From Kiritimatiellia bacterium (GTDB lineage: Bacteria > Verrucomicrobiota > Kiritimatiellia > RFP12 > DVOR01), in NCBI GenBank assembly GCA_900771325.1, contig CAAGNN010000006.1, forward strand, positions 1 through 12,938: 12,938 nt of DNA. The letters are read 5' to 3'. Below the pieces are notes generated by a model that saw only the letters and a program-made list of their open reading frames with translations, made no database searches and was not told where the DNA came from. Each line of letters begins with the position of its first letter. Within the stretch, counting starts at the first letter, position 1. Position numbers and translations under genes: made by a program. This document shows, piece by piece, positions 1-8,167 of this stretch.

Positions 1-328
1 ACCCCCGACCCGCCCCGGGTTGACCCCCGACCCGCCCCGGGTTGACCCCCGACCCGCCCCGGGTTCGTCTCCCGCCCGCCCCGGGTTGCCCCTCCATCCG
101 CCCCGGGTCCGATAATTAACCCTTAGGGATAATTCAATTAAGCCTTAGGGATAATTCAATTAACCCTAAGGGATAATTCCAATAACCCTCAGGCTTAATA
201 ATCCCGCTCCGGCCGTTTTACATTTTTGTCCGCCCCGGGTTCGCCTCGAGGTAGGCCTGGGTTGACCCTCGACCCGGCCCGGGTTCGTCTTGGACCCGGG
301 GCGGGTCCTCCTCGGGCCCGGGCGGGGC
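1..328. repeat. Tandem array of small palindromes on a 22-bp lattice (first block)
   Basis: Each unit has a 13-bp dyad, typically ACCCGCCCCGGGT (ACCCG, 3-base centre, CGGGT), followed by a 9-bp linker such as TGACCCCCG. Dyad centres fall at 14, 36, 58, 80, 102, 124, 146, 168, 190, 234, 256, 278, 300 and 322, all multiples of 22 apart. The point expected at 212 is replaced by a degenerate core centred near 208, after which the register resumes. Units 1 and 2 are identical; linkers vary and often begin TGAC or TCGT. The units centred at 256 and 322 are degenerate. The units at 300 and 322 carry a GGG-type centre, that is, the core inverted. The array starts at the window edge and probably continues upstream. 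A 22-bp period shifts frame in every unit, so it is noncoding. Role unknown: operator-like protein sites, a nucleoid-protein array or an RNA hairpin string are all possible. Confidence 0.85.
111..200. repeat. AT-rich palindrome block inside the 22-bp lattice
   Basis: Four consecutive units are AT-rich, unlike the very GC-rich units either side. The form is ATTA-n-CCCT-n-AGGG-n-TAAT, a 19-bp near-perfect dyad, with CCCTTAGGG, GCCTTAGGG and CCCTAAGGG cores centred at 124, 146 and 168 and a degenerate copy at 190. The centres continue the register of the GC-rich units (102 to 124 is 22 bp; 190 to 234 is 44 bp). The block may be a second binding-site class or a locally melting segment. No gene or clear promoter is seen in it. 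Confidence 0.8.
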
Positions 329-609
329 GCGGTGTGCCAGGGCCTGCTCCAACCGGCTTTCCGAGCGGACTAGACCCGTGTCCGCCCCTCTTGTCCCCCG
401 CGCCTCAACCGACCTTTCACTAGCCCGCAGACCGTTCGTTAGTAATGAACACTTTGCCCGCCAAAGCCGGCGTGCCCGGAGGGCGCGTCGGCCGAGGTGG
501 AGCGTCCCACGCTCCCGAGGGGTGTGGGGGCGAGAAGCCCCCACATCAGCGAGCCCACGGCAGCCCACATCAGCCCCACCTGGGCGGCGTGCTTCTTTGG
601 GGTGGGGTG
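329..609. other. Noncoding stretch upstream of the kinase-like gene
   Basis: No convincing gene is seen here; the open frames that cross it are short or run antisense into the next gene. It holds a compact hairpin at 499-515 (GGAGCGT, CCC loop, ACGCTCC) with no T-run, and a 24-bp-spaced direct repeat of CCACATCAG at 541-549 and 565-573. The stretch probably forms the distal promoter region of the downstream gene. Confidence 0.5.
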
Positions 610-654
610 TGGTATACTTTGGCTGTAACCTTTTGGCGCGTGTGGGCGTATACT
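610..654 (+). promoter_or_regulatory. Candidate extended -10 promoter for the AarF-like gene
   Basis: TGGTATACT at 610-618 is an extended -10 (TGn plus TATACT, one base from TATAAT) in a GC-rich setting. No good -35 lies 16-18 bp upstream, which is tolerated by extended -10 promoters. A second TATACT at 649-654 lies 36 bp downstream without a clear -35 and could be an alternative start site. Transcription from the first would begin near 625, giving a leader of about 88 nt before the ATG at 713. Confidence 0.45.
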
Positions 655-712
655 GCACGAAGCGGGCGGCGCGTGGTGCGGGCCCGAGGTTAAGGCAGAG
701 AGCAGGTTTTGT

Positions 713-3700
713 ATGGCTGGTATTGAATCGTTGTCGTATCAATCGTTTGCCGCGACGCTGGGGACATATAATCGCGGTCAGGTGGCCTTTGACGAGAAGA
801 CGCAGGGGCTCAAGCTCATTCACCACCACAAGTTTAGTTCGCTCTCGGGGGAGCAGTCGGCGCAGAACGTGGCCATTCGCCAGCAGTTTGCGCGGGTGGC
901 GATTGCGCAGTTGGGCGAGTTGGCGACGGAGGACTTCGTGGCGCAGTTGCGCGCACAGTTGGGGCTTGCGGAGGGGACGCAGACGGCGGTGCCGCTGACG
1001 CGGCGGACGATTGCGGCGGTGGTCACGGAGGTCAACAAGCGCGCTTCGCTCTTGACGCGCCGGCAGGTGGCGGGCGAGATGGGGGACCAGACGGATCTGC
1101 GCCGGCAGGTGCTCAACGAGGCCAAGAGCCTGGCGTTGATTTCGCCCACCTTCAACAAGACGGCGCACTACGCCCTTGCCGAGCGGGCCACCCCCGAGGC
1201 GTTGGCCTTCCCGAGCGAGGCGATGCAGCAGCAGGCGAAGGCGGCGATCCTCGCGCGTTTGCAGGAGGCGAAGGCGTTGGGGCTGAAGGGGCTGCCTTCT
1301 TCGCTCAGCACGCATCAGCTCGACAACCTCGTCAAGGGCAACCTGAGCCGCTTCGTCGACGGGATGGCGCGCCACCTGCTGGCGATGACCAATGCCGCCA
1401 TCAACGTCTGCGGCAGTTATGTGCCCTTGGGCTCCAGTACGCTGCTGGGCGAATGCGAGCAGTTGGGGCGCGACCGCTTTACCACCGTGGCGGCGGCGAT
1501 GGCCTTGCGCGAGCTACTGGCCGAAACCCCGGCCGGCGAGTTGGCCGCAGCCGCTCGCAACGAGCAGGATTTGCAGACGGCGGCGGTGAAGTTCCTAGGG
1601 CTCATTCGCGGCCGGGAGATGGCCGGTGAGCCCTTGCCGAATGGGCGGAATATGATGACGCGCGCGGAGTTCCAGCGCGTGGTGCCGGTGCGCATTCAGC
1701 AGTTTGCCGACCTGGCGCAGCACGACCTAGCGGCCCTGGCGCCGAAGGCCGGCGACGCGCTCTCCCCCTCGTGCGATGACTACTTCCGCAACCCCGCGCG
1801 CAATGGTGCCAAGCACGAGCGCATCTCCGTGGGCACCGCCCGCCTCTTTGACCTCCTTGACACGCTGCACGAGATGACCGCCCTCCACGACCGCGCCTTC
1901 CACGAGGGGCAGACGGACCAATCGGCGGAGGAGCTCCTTGCCGTGGCCGAGCGCGTCGATGCCCTCCTGGGCGATCGCGAGACGGTCGAGGCGATGCGCC
2001 AGGCCTCCAAGGCCATCGGCGGCGAGACCATTCTCTCGACGGCCTTCAAGCGGCTCGCGCGCGGCGAGCACTGCTCGGGCCACTACTTCCGCGACTGCGC
2101 GCAGGCGTTCGCGGCCCTCCATCACCGCGGCCAGAACGCGCGCGCCGTCCCCATCGCCCTGGGCGTGGTGCCCGAACAGGTCACAGAGGTCAAGCGCCAG
2201 AGCACCGAGGGCGTGCAGGCACTCGTGAACCGGCTGCCGCCGCAGGAGGCCAAGGTGGCCGGGCTGCTTTTGGGCGACCTGCCCACCGCCGAGGAGATGG
2301 CTAGCAGCAGCAATCACCTGGGCGAGGAGCTGATGGCGCTGCGCCAGGCGTTGCGCTCGCTCCCCACGCCGCAGACCGCTTTCGCCCCCGCGCCGAACCA
2401 GGTGGCCGAGGGCGAGGCGTTGGCGGTGTCGGTGACGGTGCAGGGCGTGCAGGTGACGCTGACGCAGCAAGCGCGCGACATCGTTCTGGCGAATGTGGGC
2501 GGGCAGACCTTCCCGCTGCACCTCTCGGCCGGCAACCTGGCCGAGGCAATCGAGCGGATCTTCGCGGCCAACGCGCAGGTGCTGGAGAACTTTGCGCGCG
2601 TCCAGCAGTGCCTCAATGAGGTGGGCGGCTTTGGGCAGAACTTTGTGTTGTGCCCCGAGCAGAGTGGCCACCTGCGCGCGCTCGCCGTCACCGCCATCTC
2701 CAGCTATAGCGGCGTGCCCATCTCGCAGCTCGACGGCTTCTCCAGTCAGGCGCTGGTCGACCTGGTGCGCACTTGGCAGCCCGGCACCCCGGGCAACACC
2801 CCCGAGGCGATGGCGTTGCTCCTCAAGCCCAACGCGGCCGACGGCAGCCGCATCCCCCTCGTCAACAGCGTCGAGATTCTGGAGATGGTCGACCGCCTCC
2901 ACCAGCTCTCTGCCGAGGAGCTCAACGAAAAGGTCGGCTACGTCCCGCCGGCTCCGCCCCTCAACCCGGTTGCCGGGCCCCGCTTCTCGGATGACCAGAT
3001 TGCCATCAAGGAACTGATTGCCGACCTCTTCTTTGGCCAGGAGACCTGGGTGGCCGACGCGAAGACCTCGCCCGAGCAGCGCGCCGGGCTTCTGCGCCAG
3101 GTCCTCCTCACCCACGTGGACATTCTATCCACGGTCTTGGCCGAGCCTGCCCGCCTCAACCGCGCCCTGAACGCCCTCCCCCTGCCCGGCGACGAGGCCG
3201 CCCAGGCCACCATCCGCGGCCGCATCAATATGCTCACCACCGCGCTCACCGTGGTGATGGCCCAGGCCGGCTTTAAGCGCGAGGCCGGCGACGTCAAGCC
3301 CATCCTCGAAGCGCTCATCAAGGGCGAGGAGCCTGCGGGCATCGCCGAGGCGCGCGGCATCGTCCGGGCTCACGAGCAGAAGGTCGCCGAAGCCGAGGCC
3401 AAGCGCCAGGCCGTGGCCGCCACCGATGCGTGGGCCTCGCTCTTCGCGGCCATCCTCCCGGTCAGGGAGAAGGTGGCCCTCACGCCCGAAGAGCTCAAGG
3501 CCCAGACCCAGGTGGCCCTCTTCGACACCCTCGCCCCGAGGCTCGACGACGCCTTCTTCCTGGCCCTCGACGGCAACCTCAACACGGCCGTCGGCGAGAT
3601 GATGGGCTCGATGCAGCGCGCGATGCTCGGTGCCGTGGCCACGATCTTTGGCGAAGCCGAGGGCGACGAGGAGCCCCTCCCGGCCCTCACCGGCGAAGAG

Positions 3701-6451
3701 CTCAACGAAGTGCCCGAGGCGCCCGCCGATCGGCCCGAGCGCGTCGACCCCAACCAAGACCTCGACACGATGATTGCCGAGGGCGTGCGCGGCCGCCGCG
3801 GTCAGGGCGCCTTCATCCGAAAGGTCCTCTGCCACTACTTTGGCGAGATGGGCCCCTACGACCAGCGCGCGATGCTCGCCTCGGCCCTGCGCAACCTTCA
3901 GCCGATAGGCCCGCTCCTCCCGGGCGCCACCGAGGCCGACCGCGCCGCCGCCAACGAAGCGCGGATGGGCAACTTCCTCTCGGGGCTGCTCAAGGGCGCC
4001 GGCCCGCTCCTGCAGAAGATGCTCCAGGGTCTGCCCGAAGAGGGCATCCCCGAGGGGCTGTGCCAGGCGCTGCGCGATATGAAGTCCAACCTCGCCCCGA
4101 TCCCCGAGACCATTATCAAGGCCCAGCTCCTCTCGATGGTCGAGCGCTCCAACGGCCAGGTCACGCGCATCGAGATGGTCGAGAGCTTCGGTGCGGCCTC
4201 GGTGGGGCAGACGCTCCTCTGCCGCCTCTACACCCCCGAGCGGCCCGAGGGCTTCCCCGTGGCCGTCAAGCTCCTGCGTCCCGACGTCACCGGCCGTATG
4301 GCGCGCGAGAAGGAGCTGATGCAGCGCGCGGCCCTCGCCGTCGGCCCCGGGATGCTCGCCACCTACAATGGCCAGCTCGAGCGCGTCCTGGAAGAGCTCG
4401 ACCTGAACTTCGAGGCCACCAACACCGAGCGTGGCAAGGTCTACAATCGCCTGGCCAAGGGCTCCACCCACAGCTCGGTGCGCGCCATGCGCCTCTGCCC
4501 GCTCGTCCCGCCCACCACCACCTCGCTCGTCGCCGAGGTCGCCCCCGGTACAACGCTCGACAAGTTCTTTACCGCCTCCCAGACCCTCGCCCGCGAGGTC
4601 ACCGGCAAGATGACCGCCGGCGAGCACGCCCTCGTCAACACCTACGCCCTGCGCAAGGACTTCGCCGCCTCCGCCCGTGCCTTGACCCGCCAGTTCAACA
4701 CCGCCGAGCGCCACCACGCCCGCCTGCTCGACCTGGCGCGCAAGTGGGTCGGCCAGGGCGTCTTCACCAGCGGCTTCTACCACGGCGACCTCCACGCCGG
4801 CAACATTATGGTGGGCGATGAGCAGCTCACCGTCATTGACTTCGGCAACGCTACCACCCTCACCAAGGAGCAGCAGGAGCAGATCTCGATGATGACCGTG
4901 GCCGCCTCCGCCGGGGCCGACTACGCCGGCACCTTCTGCCACGCCTTCCACCAGCTCCTCAACCCCAAGTACGAGGCCCTCTACCAGAGCGTCCGCAGCG
5001 ACCTCTTGCGCGACCTGCGCGACATCTTTGCCAAGGGCGGCCCCTCGCAGTCCGGTCAGCGCATCGCCGCTGCCCTCCTGCGCGCCCAGGAGTACGGTCT
5101 GGAGCTGCCCGGCGCGGTCTTCAACTTCTCTCAGTGCCAGATGCGCCTGCAGAACGCCATCAACGAGAGCAACGCCAAGATGGGCGAGTTCAACGACGCG
5201 CTTAAGCAGCTCCTCACCCTCGGCAAGGGCGGCAACACCACCCTCGACCCCGTCGCCCGCGTGATGAGCCAGGGCGACCTCCTCGCCCGCGCCCTCACCC
5301 CCGAGGCCCGCCAGCGCGCCATTGCCGACCGCGCCAAGGAGGCCGCGCGCCTGGCCAACAGCTTCTTCGCCACCCCCGAAGTCCTCCGCGCCCACCTCGC
5401 CGCCGACACCCCGCAAGCGCGCGTCGCCAAGATCCACGACTACTTCGAGGGCGTCTGCCGGGGCATCCAACACCTCGGCTCGACCGCAGTCCTCAGCGTC
5501 TTTGACGGCAGGTTCTCCGACGAAGGGCTCGTTGAAGAGCTCGTCCGGCCCACCTCCGGGATCTTCTCCATCTGGGCCGGCGCCCGGGGCATCCCCTCCG
5601 CCGCCCGCGACGAAGCCAAGCAGCTCTTCAACACCTACGGCGAAATCTTGGGGCTCGACACGCCCGCCGCTCTCGCCGCCGTCGACCGGATGGACCTGGC
5701 CATCGCCGAGCTCCGTGCCGCCGAGCCCGAGGACCGCGCCGCCCTGCTCGCCGAGTTCCGCTCTGCCCACGAGGCCCTCGAGGTCTTCCTCGCGCCGCTG
5801 CGCCGCATCGCTGAGGCCTACAACAAGCTCATCGTCTTCCGCTCCCAGCTCGATACCGGCGCCGCCCGCCTCGCCCGGATGAGCGTCGACGAGGCCAACG
5901 CCTTTATCGATGCCACCCTCGAGACCGTCCTCGAAGGCTACACCGCCCTCTCCGAGTGCTGCCACGGCCAGCCCGTCGACGCCGACATCTGCACGATGAT
6001 CGATGGCGCCCTCGGGGCCGTCCTCCAGGCCGTCACCCCCGAAGAGCAGGCCGCCGTCGATGGTGCGCTCCAGTGCTACTACGACGATGTCGAGCACGGC
6101 GGCGCCGCCCTGCGCGAAGCCGTCACCGCCCTCCGCGCCGAGCTCGCCAAGCCCGAGAGCGAGCGCGCCCCCCAGCGCCTCGCCGAGCTCAAGACCGCCT
6201 TCATTCGCGCCTACCAGAGCGTCATCCAGGAGGCCCTCCACCAGCTCTCCGGCGGCCTGGAGGCTATGCAAGCGCTGCCGCTCTACTACCAGAAGCTCGA
6301 CTTCCTCACCGTGATGGACAACGTGGTCCCCCAATACGCCGCCGAGACCATCTCCCGCCTCGGCTTCTTCCGCGGCCTCGTGATGAGCCGCGTCGTCACC
6401 CGCGAACGCGCCGCCGAAGAAGACCGCGCCCAACAGCCCGCCAACCGCTAA
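713..6451 (+). CDS. Giant protein with internal AarF/UbiB (ABC1) atypical kinase domain
   Basis: 1912 residues, several times the usual length of UbiB-family proteins (about 500). The first roughly 1070 residues are helical and charged, without a domain I recognise. The kinase-like core spans about 1080-1480: KMLQ at 1102-1105 aligns with the family KxGQ motif (Gly replaced, Lys and Gln kept), GAASVGQ at 1160-1166 with the Ala-rich loop, VAVK with Lys1186, ELD at 1228-1230 with the ExD motif, HGDLHAGN with Asp1359 and Asn1363, and DFG at 1376-1378. Catalytic residues are therefore intact. About 430 further residues follow. No signal peptide or membrane helix is obvious, so it is probably cytoplasmic; many UbiB proteins have C-terminal membrane helices and this one shows none. 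Family members are linked to quinone and lipid metabolism, but the substrate here is unknown. The ATG at 713 has only a weak Shine-Dalgarno (AGCAGG, 701-706). The 5' part uses more G-ending codons than the rest. It is probably cotranscribed with the deacylase 14 bp downstream. Confidence 0.85.
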   Translation: MAGIESLSYQSFAATLGTYNRGQVAFDEKTQGLKLIHHHKFSSLSGEQSAQNVAIRQQFARVAIAQLGELATEDFVAQLRAQLGLAEGTQTAVPLTRRTIAAVVTEVNKRASLLTRRQVAGEMGDQTDLRRQVLNEAKSLALISPTFNKTAHYALAERATPEALAFPSEAMQQQAKAAILARLQEAKALGLKGLPSSLSTHQLDNLVKGNLSRFVDGMARHLLAMTNAAINVCGSYVPLGSSTLLGECEQLGRDRFTTVAAAMALRELLAETPAGELAAAARNEQDLQTAAVKFLGLIRGREMAGEPLPNGRNMMTRAEFQRVVPVRIQQFADLAQHDLAALAPKAGDALSPSCDDYFRNPARNGAKHERISVGTARLFDLLDTLHEMTALHDRAFHEGQTDQSAEELLAVAERVDALLGDRETVEAMRQASKAIGGETILSTAFKRLARGEHCSGHYFRDCAQAFAALHHRGQNARAVPIALGVVPEQVTEVKRQSTEGVQALVNRLPPQEAKVAGLLLGDLPTAEEMASSSNHLGEELMALRQALRSLPTPQTAFAPAPNQVAEGEALAVSVTVQGVQVTLTQQARDIVLANVGGQTFPLHLSAGNLAEAIERIFAANAQVLENFARVQQCLNEVGGFGQNFVLCPEQSGHLRALAVTAISSYSGVPISQLDGFSSQALVDLVRTWQPGTPGNTPEAMALLLKPNAADGSRIPLVNSVEILEMVDRLHQLSAEELNEKVGYVPPAPPLNPVAGPRFSDDQIAIKELIADLFFGQETWVADAKTSPEQRAGLLRQVLLTHVDILSTVLAEPARLNRALNALPLPGDEAAQATIRGRINMLTTALTVVMAQAGFKREAGDVKPILEALIKGEEPAGIAEARGIVRAHEQKVAEAEAKRQAVAATDAWASLFAAILPVREKVALTPEELKAQTQVALFDTLAPRLDDAFFLALDGNLNTAVGEMMGSMQRAMLGAVATIFGEAEGDEEPLPALTGEELNEVPEAPADRPERVDPNQDLDTMIAEGVRGRRGQGAFIRKVLCHYFGEMGPYDQRAMLASALRNLQPIGPLLPGATEADRAAANEARMGNFLSGLLKGAGPLLQKMLQGLPEEGIPEGLCQALRDMKSNLAPIPETIIKAQLLSMVERSNGQVTRIEMVESFGAASVGQTLLCRLYTPERPEGFPVAVKLLRPDVTGRMAREKELMQRAALAVGPGMLATYNGQLERVLEELDLNFEATNTERGKVYNRLAKGSTHSSVRAMRLCPLVPPTTTSLVAEVAPGTTLDKFFTASQTLAREVTGKMTAGEHALVNTYALRKDFAASARALTRQFNTAERHHARLLDLARKWVGQGVFTSGFYHGDLHAGNIMVGDEQLTVIDFGNATTLTKEQQEQISMMTVAASAGADYAGTFCHAFHQLLNPKYEALYQSVRSDLLRDLRDIFAKGGPSQSGQRIAAALLRAQEYGLELPGAVFNFSQCQMRLQNAINESNAKMGEFNDALKQLLTLGKGGNTTLDPVARVMSQGDLLARALTPEARQRAIADRAKEAARLANSFFATPEVLRAHLAADTPQARVAKIHDYFEGVCRGIQHLGSTAVLSVFDGRFSDEGLVEELVRPTSGIFSIWAGARGIPSAARDEAKQLFNTYGEILGLDTPAALAAVDRMDLAIAELRAAEPEDRAALLAEFRSAHEALEVFLAPLRRIAEAYNKLIVFRSQLDTGAARLARMSVDEANAFIDATLETVLEGYTALSECCHGQPVDADICTMIDGALGAVLQAVTPEEQAAVDGALQCYYDDVEHGGAALREAVTALRAELAKPESERAPQRLAELKTAFIRAYQSVIQEALHQLSGGLEAMQALPLYYQKLDFLTVMDNVVPQYAAETISRLGFFRGLVMSRVVTRERAAEEDRAQQPANR

Positions 6452-6464
6452 CAGCTAACAGCTC
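6448..6464. repeat. CTAACAG short tandem repeat at gene junction
   Basis: Immediately at the stop codon of the kinase-like gene the sequence reads CTAACAG twice (GCTAACAGCTAACAGCT). The first TAA is the stop codon. It fills almost the whole 14-bp junction with the next gene and leaves no Shine-Dalgarno. Related GCTAAC copies flank the stop of the large minus-strand gene at 8591-8613. Confidence 0.6.
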
Positions 6465-6465
6465 T

Positions 6466-8061
6466 ATGAACTTCGACACCATCCTCCGCCAAGCCACCGT
6501 CATCGACGGCACCGGCCGAAGCGCCTTTACCGCCGACATCGGCCTCTGCGGCGAGCGCATCGGGGCCATCGGCGACCTCTCCGGCGTCCAAGCCCCCGCC
6601 GAGATCCCCGCCGCCGGCCTCTGGGCCGTCCCCGGCTTCATCGATGTCCACACCCACTCCGACGCCTTCCTCCTCCTCGAGCCCTTCTCCCCCAGCAAGG
6701 TCCTCCAAGGCGTCACCACCGAAATCGGCGGCCAGTGCGGCGGCAGCGCCGCCCCCCGCCTCAACGGCGCCCGCCTCCCCTCCGACTGGGAGGCGCAAAC
6801 CTATCCGCCTCGCCCCGGCCGCGAAACCTCCGGCCCCAATTGGTCCACCGTCGCCGACTTCCGCGAAGCTCTCGCCGCCTGCCACCCCGCCACCAACCTC
6901 ATCCTCTTTGCCGGCCACAACACCATCCGCAAGGGCGTGATGGGCGACGCCCCCCGCGCCGCCAACCCCGACGAGGTCGCCGCTATGTGCCGCACCCTCG
7001 AGCAGGCCCTCGACGAAGGCGCCTGGGGCATCAGCACCGGCCTGGTCTACCACCCCGGCATCCACGCCACCCCCGAAGAGGTCCTCGCCCTGGCCACCAC
7101 CTGCGCCCGCCACGGCGGCTTCTACGCCACCCACATGCGCAGCGAGGGCGACCGCCTCCTCGAAGCCATCGACGAAGTCCTCGCCCTCACCCGCGCCACC
7201 GGCATCCGCACCCAGATCTCCCACCTCAAGACCTCCGGCCGCGCCAATTGGTCCAAACTACCCGCCGCCCTCGCCAAGATCGAGGCCGCCCGCGCCGAGG
7301 GCCTCGCCCTCCACTCCGACCGCTATCCCTACCTCTCCGCCGGCACCGACCTCGACATCGTCCTCCCCGACTGGGCCGCCGCCGGCGGCAACGCCGCCAT
7401 CCTCCAGCGCCTCGACGACCCGCGCACCTGCGCCCGCATCGCCGCCGAGCTCGACGCCTCCGGCCGCGCCCCGGCCGACATAATGGTCGGCGGCACCTGG
7501 AGCGCCGCCACCCGCGCCTGCTCGGGCAAGACCATCCGCCAGCTGATGGAAGCGACCTGCCGCACAATGGGCACCGTCATCACCTGGATCCTCCGCGAAG
7601 ACCGCTCCCGCACCGGCGCCTTCTTCTTCGGCATGTGCGAAGAAAACCTCCTCACCATCCTCTCCCAACCCTGGGTGATGCCCGGCTCGGATGCCTCCCT
7701 CCGTGCCCCCTGGGGCCCCCTCGGCCGCGACTACCCCCATCCCCGCGCCTACGGCACGCACCCCACCTTCTTCCGCACCCTCACCGAACGCCTCGGCCTC
7801 TCCCCCGAAGCCGCCATCGCCCGGATGACCAGCCTCCCCTCCGCCGCCTTCGCCATCCGCGACCGCGGCATCCTCCGCCCCGGCGCCTACGCCGATCTCG
7901 CCCTCCTCCACCCCACCACCTGGCGCGCCACCGCCACCTACGCGCGTCCCCACGCCTTCGCCCTCGGCACCGAAGCGGTCTTCGTCAACGGCTCACCCGT
8001 TGTCCTCGGCGGCCAACTCAACCCCTCCGCCCCCCGCAGAGGACGCTTCCTGGAGAGATGA
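6466..8061 (+). CDS. N-acyl-D-amino-acid deacylase (D-aminoacylase family amidohydrolase)
   Basis: 531 residues, normal length for the family, which hydrolyses N-acyl-D-amino acids to free D-amino acid plus carboxylate with a zinc centre. Visible landmarks are HTHSD with His62 and His64, GGQCGGSAAP with Cys91 (usually GNCG), ATHMR with His223, ISHLK with His253, DRYPY at 285-289, GSD with Asp409, PHPRAYGT, then a MTSLPS segment and a DRGILRPGAYADLAL tail typical of amidohydrolases. The 30-residue spacing of His223 and His253 matches the metal-binding histidines of characterised D-aminoacylase (220 and 250), so the enzyme looks active. No signal peptide is seen, so cytoplasmic. The ATG at 6466 was chosen because homology begins with MNFDTILRQATVIDGTG; the frame stays open upstream, but only as a shadow of the preceding gene. 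No Shine-Dalgarno precedes it, so translation may be coupled to the upstream gene. Codons are almost uniformly C-ending. The stop codon lies in an inverted repeat. Confidence 0.9.
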   Translation: MNFDTILRQATVIDGTGRSAFTADIGLCGERIGAIGDLSGVQAPAEIPAAGLWAVPGFIDVHTHSDAFLLLEPFSPSKVLQGVTTEIGGQCGGSAAPRLNGARLPSDWEAQTYPPRPGRETSGPNWSTVADFREALAACHPATNLILFAGHNTIRKGVMGDAPRAANPDEVAAMCRTLEQALDEGAWGISTGLVYHPGIHATPEEVLALATTCARHGGFYATHMRSEGDRLLEAIDEVLALTRATGIRTQISHLKTSGRANWSKLPAALAKIEAARAEGLALHSDRYPYLSAGTDLDIVLPDWAAAGGNAAILQRLDDPRTCARIAAELDASGRAPADIMVGGTWSAATRACSGKTIRQLMEATCRTMGTVITWILREDRSRTGAFFFGMCEENLLTILSQPWVMPGSDASLRAPWGPLGRDYPHPRAYGTHPTFFRTLTERLGLSPEAAIARMTSLPSAAFAIRDRGILRPGAYADLALLHPTTWRATATYARPHAFALGTEAVFVNGSPVVLGGQLNPSAPRRGRFLER

Positions 8062-8151
8062 CGGATGACAGATGACCGATGACAGAAGCGCGTGCCGCGA
8101 CGGGCAAAGCCCAGAGCCCTCTGTCATCTGTCCTCCGTCATCCGTCATCTG
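8056..8151. repeat. Imperfect 30-bp inverted repeat of GATGACRG type at the deacylase stop
   Basis: The left arm (8056-8085) and the reverse complement of the right arm (8121-8150) match at 27 of 30 positions, with a 35-nt loop (8086-8120) that contains GGGCAAAGCCC. The arms are built of a short GATGAC(A/G)G motif. The left arm includes the TGA stop (8059-8061) of the deacylase. There is no T-run after it. It looks like a dispersed mobile hairpin or REP-like element, possibly protecting the mRNA 3' end. Confidence 0.75.
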
Positions 8152-8167
8152 CTCGCGCAGCGAGCAC

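Noticed and set aside
114..193. Telomere-like TTAGGG repeats
   Set aside because: TTAGGG arises within a 22-bp dyad unit and is not a 6-bp tandem repeat.
1..328. CRISPR array
   Set aside because: The 13-bp dyads and 9-bp linkers are far too short for CRISPR repeats and spacers, units mutate freely, and no cas gene is present.
378..998. Plus-strand 206-codon frame upstream of and overlapping the kinase-like gene
   Set aside because: Arg/Ser-rich translation in a GC-rich leader; it runs out of frame into the real gene.
218..1375. Minus-strand 385-codon frame across the array and the start of the kinase-like gene
   Set aside because: Arg/Leu-rich, crosses the palindrome array and promoter region, and has no domain or ribosome site.
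3125..6433. 1102-codon open frame antisense to the kinase-like gene
   Set aside because: GC-rich shadow frame: its translation is low-complexity Gly/Ala/Glu/Val/Leu sequence with no domain, and it lies wholly under a gene with clear kinase motifs.
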